The notes beneath the pieces are model-generated. The model made no database searches. It was given only the letters and a program-made list of their open reading frames with translations, and was not told where the DNA came from. The position numbers and the translations under genes are program-made. A stretch of 10,741 bases of DNA, from positions 261 to 11,001 of the forward strand of contig JAGRMK010000020.1 in NCBI GenBank assembly GCA_020441345.1. The letters are read 5' to 3'. Position 1 is the first letter of the stretch. Each line of letters starts with the position of its first letter. This document shows positions 6,769 to 10,741 of this stretch, one piece after another. Source of the stretch: Paracoccaceae bacterium. GTDB lineage: Bacteria > Pseudomonadota > Alphaproteobacteria > Rhodobacterales > Rhodobacteraceae.

Positions 6769-7988
6769 GACAGCCCCCGGTGCGGGGAATGGGGTGCCAC
6801 GATCCGGCTTGGCGACGGAGCCCGCCCGGCATAGCGCGCCGCCAGCGTTTGCGGCCCGGCGGTCAGCTGGAAATAGTCATAGTCGCGCGGCGCGTCGAAA
6901 GCTGCGAGATACTGAAAGTGAAGCCGGAAGAACCGCCGTCGCAGCCGCCGCCAGGTTTCGGGTTTCAGACTTTTGCTGAACGCTGCCGAGAGGACCAGGG
7001 GCCAGCGCTGCTTCGGGGGCGCGACGCCCGTCACGGCGACCGGATCGCACAGGCCAAAACACACGCCGTCCCCCTTGGCGGTGATATCGACCCAGGTGAT
7101 CGCATCACTGATGGACAGGACTTGCAAGTCGCGCCTCAGGCGATGGGCCCGGGGCAGGAAGCTTTGCATCGGGATCGCCTCGCCCAGGGTCAGCAGCGCC
7201 AGCGGCGGCGCGCCATCGGGCAGATCGCCCTGCAACACCTCGGCCACCACCGACACCGCCAGCGCCGCGCCCGATGAATGGCCGACCACCAGCACCTCGT
7301 CGAGATCCTCGGCCAGCGCCGCGTGGATCTGCGCCGCAAAGTCCGACAAGCGGCGGCTCAGCGCCGGGTCATATGCACCGCGATGGGCGGCGGTGTGGGC
7401 GAAGTCATAGAGCAGGTAATAGGCATACAGCTTTGCATCCCAGCGCCGGAACGCGTGCAGGATCGCCAGCGTCAGACCCAGCCCGGCCGCCAGACCCAGC
7501 CCCGCGCCCGGCCAGCCCGGAACGAGCCAGTGCGCCCCCTGCCCCAGCCCCCAGCCCGCCAGACCCGCCAGCAACAACTGCCCGGTCAGCATCGCCACCG
7601 GCCAGGCCCCGGCCAGCATCGGACCCGGGCGCAGCCGGATCATCGCCCAGAGTGCACCGGTCGTGGCAAAGATCCACAGCGTTTGCAGCATCAACAGATA
7701 TGTGCCCAGCACGCCGCGCCGCATCGAATTCTGCACCAGATCGGCCCAGACCAGCACCGTGACCCGCGCCGCCGTGTCTTGACCGCCAATCCGCGTATCG
7801 ACCCGCCAGCCATAATCGGCTGATCCTGGGTCTTGCGCCGAGAGGGTCAGGGCATAGCCCGAGATCGCCGCCTGCCGCGCGCCCTCGCGGCGGTAGAGCT
7901 CGCGGTAGCGGCGTGGCGGGAACGGATCGTAGCCCGGAATGTAGAACACCCGACGGCGTCTGACCTGCGCTGTGGTGGTCGCGTTCAT
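6765..7988 (-). CDS. Uncharacterised membrane-embedded alpha/beta-hydrolase-like protein
   Basis: I do not recognise a named family. The 407-residue protein opens with a basic stretch and RVFYIPGYDPF (13-23), like the first strand and oxyanion loop of alpha/beta hydrolases. About three hydrophobic helices follow (92-117, 124-149, 161-180). A second soluble part then carries VLVVGHSSGAA (232-242), a G-x-S-x-G nucleophile elbow with Ser238. An acid (perhaps Asp315) and a histidine (perhaps His357) could complete a triad but are guesses. The likely role is a membrane-bound esterase or lipase acting on a hydrophobic substrate. I chose ATG at 7988 because GGGGGCAGGG lies just upstream; an in-frame ATG at 8057 would add 23 residues but lacks a ribosome site and runs into repeat-element sequence. 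The stop overlaps the P450 start, so the two form a coupled unit. The C-terminal about 25 residues are Pro/Ser/Arg-rich and probably flexible. Confidence 0.8.
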   Translation of the reverse strand: MNATTTAQVRRRRVFYIPGYDPFPPRRYRELYRREGARQAAISGYALTLSAQDPGSADYGWRVDTRIGGQDTAARVTVLVWADLVQNSMRRGVLGTYLLMLQTLWIFATTGALWAMIRLRPGPMLAGAWPVAMLTGQLLLAGLAGWGLGQGAHWLVPGWPGAGLGLAAGLGLTLAILHAFRRWDAKLYAYYLLYDFAHTAAHRGAYDPALSRRLSDFAAQIHAALAEDLDEVLVVGHSSGAALAVSVVAEVLQGDLPDGAPPLALLTLGEAIPMQSFLPRAHRLRRDLQVLSISDAITWVDITAKGDGVCFGLCDPVAVTGVAPPKQRWPLVLSAAFSKSLKPETWRRLRRRFFRLHFQYLAAFDAPRDYDYFQLTAGPQTLAARYAGRAPSPSRIVAPHSPHRGLS

Positions 7989-8072
7989 ACCCTGCCCCCG
8001 ATTTGCGCTCAGGCTAAGCGGGTTTGGCGGGATTGAAAAGCGCGGGCTTTGGGCCATCGGGTCGCAGCCAAA

Positions 8073-8103
8073 GGGGGCGTTGCCCCCCTCGCCCGTTCCG
8101 GGC
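8073..8103 (-). terminator. Terminator after ccdA
   Basis: Two consecutive stem-loops lie after the ccdA stop codon: GCCCG/CGGGC with a three-base loop (8091-8103), then GGGGGC/GCCCCC with a three-base loop (8073-8087). On the minus strand the second is followed by TTTGG, a short T run. They also form the hairpin part of composite element copy 2 and separate ccdA from the hydrolase/P450 pair. Confidence 0.55.
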
Positions 8104-8133
8104 TCACCCCCCAGGATATTTTCAGAGTAAAGA
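8073..8133 (+). repeat. Composite intergenic element, copy 2 (two hairpins plus GATATTT core)
   Basis: Read on the plus strand, this element has hairpin A (GGGGGC, GTT, GCCCCC; 8073-8087), hairpin B (GCCCG, TTC, CGGGC; 8091-8103), an 11-base linker rich in C, then the core GATATTTTCAGAGTAAAGA (8115-8133), ending six bases from the ccdA stop codon. The order of parts, the GCCCG/CGGGC stem and 17 of 19 core bases match copy 1 at 866-958, which is on the opposite strand. It fills the ccdA to hydrolase gap. Function is unknown. Confidence 0.6.
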
Positions 8134-8138
8134 GAGGG

Positions 8139-8891
8139 TCAGCCGAAGGATTGCAGCGCCGGGAACACCTCGAGCAGCCAGAACGAGAAATCGGCCATGG
8201 CACCGGTGATCAGGGCAACGCCGACCGCGACCAGCAGCAAGCCCATGGCCTTTTCGATCACGCCCAGCCAGGGTTTGATCCGGTTCATCAAGGACATCGA
8301 CCCGCTGATGAACACCGCCGCCAGGAAGAACGGCAGGCCAAGCCCCACCGCATAAGCCGCAAGCAGCAAGGTGCCGCGCGCCACCGACCCTTCGGAGGCC
8401 GCAAGCGTGATGATCATTCCCAGGATCGGGCCGATGCACGGCGTCCAGCCAAAGGCAAACGCGAGGCCCAGCACATAGGCGCCGAACGCCGAGCCGCCCC
8501 TGTTCCCGGCATCGAGACGCGCCTCGCGCATAAGGAAGCCGATGCGGAACAGTCCCAGGAAATGCAACCCCATGACCACCACCACGGCGCCGGCGATCTG
8601 CGCGAAGGTCTCGCGGTGGGTGAGAAAGATCTGGCCGAGCGTCGAGGCGGTGAACCCGAGAAACAGGAACACCGTGCTGAGCCCCATGACGAAAAACAGT
8701 GCGGGCAGCGTCGCGCGGCTGGGCCCGCGTCGGTTCTCGGTCAGGTCGCGCATCGAAATGCCAGACATATAGGCCAGATACGGTGGCACGATCGGCAACA
8801 CACAGGGGCTGAGAAAAGACAGCACCCCGGCCAGCAGCGAAACTGCCAGCGAGGGCATCAGCGCCGCGTCGAAAAGGTCGATACCAAACAT
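8139..8891 (-). CDS. ccdA: Cytochrome c biogenesis protein CcdA
   Basis: This 250-residue inner-membrane protein of the DsbD/CcdA family carries electrons from cytoplasmic thioredoxin across the membrane to periplasmic thiol-disulfide proteins, keeping apocytochrome c cysteines reduced for heme attachment. The paired redox cysteines are in their expected membrane contexts: SPCVLP with Cys30 and GWTPCIGP with Cys152. About six hydrophobic segments are visible, beginning at about 14-35, 62-82, 97-120, 134-163, 172-196 and 209-240. The length matches short stand-alone CcdA, with no fused periplasmic DsbD domains. The start at 8891 has GGAG seven bases upstream. It lies 98 bases downstream of rne; no clear promoter is seen between, so read-through from rne is possible. 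No other cytochrome c maturation genes are in the window. Confidence 0.94.
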   Translation of the reverse strand: MFGIDLFDAALMPSLAVSLLAGVLSFLSPCVLPIVPPYLAYMSGISMRDLTENRRGPSRATLPALFFVMGLSTVFLFLGFTASTLGQIFLTHRETFAQIAGAVVVVMGLHFLGLFRIGFLMREARLDAGNRGGSAFGAYVLGLAFAFGWTPCIGPILGMIITLAASEGSVARGTLLLAAYAVGLGLPFFLAAVFISGSMSLMNRIKPWLGVIEKAMGLLLVAVGVALITGAMADFSFWLLEVFPALQSFG

Positions 8892-8927
8892 GCCAGGCTC
8901 CGTTCAGGGGCGTTCCCCTCATAGACA

Positions 8928-8956
8928 CGCGCCCCCCGTTCGTCACGGGGGGCGCG
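8928..8956 (-). terminator. Strong hairpin between rne and ccdA
   Basis: A perfect 11-base-pair stem (CGCGCCCCCCG and its reverse complement) with a loop of seven bases, reducible to five by one more A-T pair, lies 33 bases past the rne stop codon. On the minus strand it is followed by TGTCTATGAGG, lacking a T run. It may be a weak terminator, or a 3'-end stabiliser with partial read-through into ccdA 36 bases further on. A second small hairpin (AGGGG/CCCCT) lies at 8906-8919. Confidence 0.5.
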
Positions 8957-8989
8957 GTCACGTTCCTATCAGCGTCTCGACCCCGAGGA

Positions 8990-10741
8990 TCAGCCGCGCG
9001 ACCACCAGCCTGCGCGGCGGGGCTTGGCGGGTTTGTCGGGTTCTGGCGCCGGGGTCGTTTCGCTAGCCTCGACCTCTGCGTCGGGCGCCTCGGCGGTCGG
9101 GGCCTGGGGGGCTGCGCCCTCGGGCTCGACGATGGGCGCGGCTTCAGCCTCGGTCACGGGTGCTGCCTCGGGCGAGGCGCTTTCAACGGCGGCCTCTACG
9201 GTGGTCTCGACCGGCGCGGCGGCGGGTTCGGAGACCGGTTCGGAAGCCGATTCAAGCACGGGCTGCGGCGCGGTCTCTACCACCGGCTCTGTCGTTGCCG
9301 AGCCTGCAGCAGCGGCATCGGTGCTGGCCTCGGCGGGGGCTTCTTCGGCGGGCTTGGGCTTGCGGCGGGTGCGGGTGCGCTTTTTGGGCGCCGGTTCCCC
9401 ATCGCTTGCCGCGTCCGGGCTGGTTTCGGCCTCTGGGGCAGTTGCCCCTTCGGTGGGCTCGTCGGCCTTTTTCGCCCGCGTCCGCGTGCGCCGCTTGCGG
9501 ACGGGTTTGGCGGGTTCTTCGGTCGCGCTATCGTCTGTCGCGGCCTCTGAGACGGTCTGCGCCTCGCTTTCGGCCGCGTCGCCGTCGCCGGTCTCTGCGT
9601 CATCCGAGTCCGATGCCGAATCGTCCGATCCGTCGCCGTTCTGATCGCCGTTCTGTCCGCCCCGACGCCGACGCCGCCGGCGCCGCTTGCGCTTGCTGCC
9701 GTCGCCCGCATCCCCCGCCTCGGCGGATTCGGGCGTCTCGGCGCGCGCGTCCTCTGGCGCCGACTCGCGGTCGTCGACGAGTTCGGCATCCTCGGCCTCG
9801 GCCAAATCGGCGTCGATGTCCGACATGGTCTGCGCATCCAGCGACACCACCTGCGACACCGGCGCGGTGACGATGCGGGTCGCGGTCTTGAATTTCTCGA
9901 TCGTGTAATCGGGGCTGATCAGCGAGGTATCGGCCTCAAGCCGGATCGCCATGCCATAGCGCACCTCGATCTGCGCCAGATGCTCACGCTTGGCGTTGAA
10001 CAGGTAGTTGACGATCTCGATCGGCGCCTTGACCAGCACCTCTTTGGAACGGTTGCGCGTGCCCTCTTCTTCCAGCGAGCGCAGGATCTGCAAGGCCAGC
10101 GAGTTGTCCGAGCGGATCAGGCCGGTGCCATGGCAATGCGCGCAGGGTTGCGTCGTCGCTTCCAGCATGCCGGGACGCAGACGCTGGCGGCTCATCTCCA
10201 TCAGGCCGAATGCCGAGATGCGCCCGACCTGGATACGCGCCCGGTCGGTGCGCAGCGCGTCTTTCATGCGCTTTTCGACGGCGGCGTTGTTGCGTCGCTC
10301 TTCCATGTCGATGAAGTCGATGACGATCAGACCAGCCAGGTCGCGCAAACGCAACTGGCGGGCGACCTCGTCGGCAGCCTCGAGGTTGGTCTTCAGCGCG
10401 GTGTCTTCAATGGAGCCTTCGCGCGTCGACTTGCCCGAGTTCACGTCGATCGCAACCAGCGCCTCGGTGATGCCGATGACGATATAGCCGCCCGATTTCA
10501 GCTGCACGGTCGGGTTGAACATGCTGCCCAGATAGGTTTCGACCTGGAACCGCGCGAAAAGCGGCATCTGGTCGCGATAGAGCTGCACGTTCTTGGCGTG
10601 CGACGGCATGATCATTTTCATGAAGTCCTTGGCGGTGCGATAGCCTGCCTCGCCTTCGACCAGAACCTCGTCGATGTCCTTGTTTTAAAGGTCGCGGATC
10701 GACCGCTTGATGAGGTCGCCTTCCTCATAGATCGGCGCGGG
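8990..10741 (-). CDS. rne: Ribonuclease E/G, 5'-truncated by the window edge and carrying an in-frame TAA
   Basis: RNase E is the endonuclease that starts bulk mRNA decay and processes rRNA, and it scaffolds the degradosome. Counted from the ATG at 10621 (543 codons), the catalytic DNase I-like part has ALVAIDVNSG with Asp59 and LIVIDFIDM with Asp102/Asp105, matching the metal-binding aspartates. TQPCAHCHGTG holds Cys160/Cys163 of the zinc-link that joins subunits. A small domain follows, then from about residue 270 a long acidic, Ala/Pro/Glu-rich disordered tail with basic patches (309-320, 374-385, 413-423), probably RNA-binding. It ends in RRAGWWSRG; a GWW motif at this position recruits PNPase in Caulobacter. 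The homologous frame continues upstream of 10621 to the edge, clearly RNase E-like, but is broken at 10685-10687 by TAA. The ATG at 10621 is internal to the catalytic region, so it is unlikely to be the true start: protein starting there would lack the S1 domain. Confidence 0.9.
10685..10687 (-). other. In-frame TAA stop inside the rne reading frame
   Basis: On the minus strand the frame reads SIRDL, TAA, NKDIDEVLVEGEAGY, then joins the downstream RNase E frame without a shift. The stop falls where relatives, from memory, have tyrosine (RDLYN), so TAC or TAT to TAA is the simplest explanation. The local sequence is CTTTAAAAC, a T/A run that is prone to base-call error. It is a real mutation or a sequencing or assembly error; the sequence alone cannot decide. 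Confidence 0.85.

Noticed and set aside
7989..8057. Longer N-terminus for the hydrolase-like protein starting at 8057
   Set aside because: The 23 extra residues lack a ribosome site and approach the repeat-element hairpins; ATG at 7988 has a purine-rich GGGGGCAGGG just upstream.
8049..8924. Plus-strand open frame of 291 codons opposite ccdA
   Set aside because: It starts inside the composite repeat element and is a charged, low-complexity mirror of the ccdA membrane helices.
9024..9644. Plus-strand Ser/Ala/Gly-rich open frame opposite the rne tail
   Set aside because: Its low-complexity composition is the complement of the Ala/Glu/Pro-rich RNase E tail; no independent start signal or motif.
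9635..9655. Short tandem repeat encoding QNGDQNGD in the rne tail
   Set aside because: Only two imperfect units inside low-complexity coding sequence; not a distinct element.
1..10741. CRISPR array, tRNA/rRNA, insertion sequence, prophage or defence island
   Set aside because: No regularly spaced repeats, RNA gene signatures, transposase, integrase or terminal inverted repeats were found; gene content is ordinary chromosomal.

Overview
The window is about 10.7 kb of GC-rich DNA with all seven complete genes and both edge genes on the minus strand. The gene families suggest an alphaproteobacterium of the Rhodobacteraceae (Roseobacter/Rhodobacter group). The evidence is a close isovaleryl-CoA dehydrogenase, a TakP-like TRAP binding protein, an RNase E ending in a GWW micro-motif, and hairpin-plus-GATATTT intergenic elements that I recall as common in this family. 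The taxonomic call is inference from these family likenesses; no rRNA is present.

Layout in minus-strand (transcription) order, from the right edge. rne (RNase E/G) enters at the right edge and ends at 8990. Its N-terminal part carries an in-frame TAA at 10685-10687, where a tyrosine codon is expected. A strong hairpin separates rne from ccdA (thiol-disulfide electron transfer for cytochrome c maturation). After ccdA lies a composite hairpin/repeat element. Next is a two-gene unit in which a membrane-embedded serine-hydrolase-like protein overlaps a GTG-started cytochrome P450 by four bases. After an intergenic region with a candidate operator comes a dctP-dctQ-dctM TRAP operon for organic acid uptake. 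It has a stem-loop between dctP and dctQ and a terminator after dctM. The small membrane subunit carries an extra N-terminal membrane domain. A LysE/RhtB-type exporter follows, then a second copy of the composite element in the opposite orientation. Last is ivd (leucine degradation), running off the left edge, with a sigma-70-like promoter overlapped by a perfect palindromic operator.

Functionally the window is a mosaic of core genes (rne, ccdA), uptake and export genes, and catabolic genes. The points most worth a second look are the nonsense codon in rne, the paired composite intergenic elements, the translationally coupled hydrolase/P450 pair, and the ivd operator. No gene-free stretch exceeds about 210 bases. 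I saw no tRNA, rRNA, CRISPR array, insertion sequence or phage gene.
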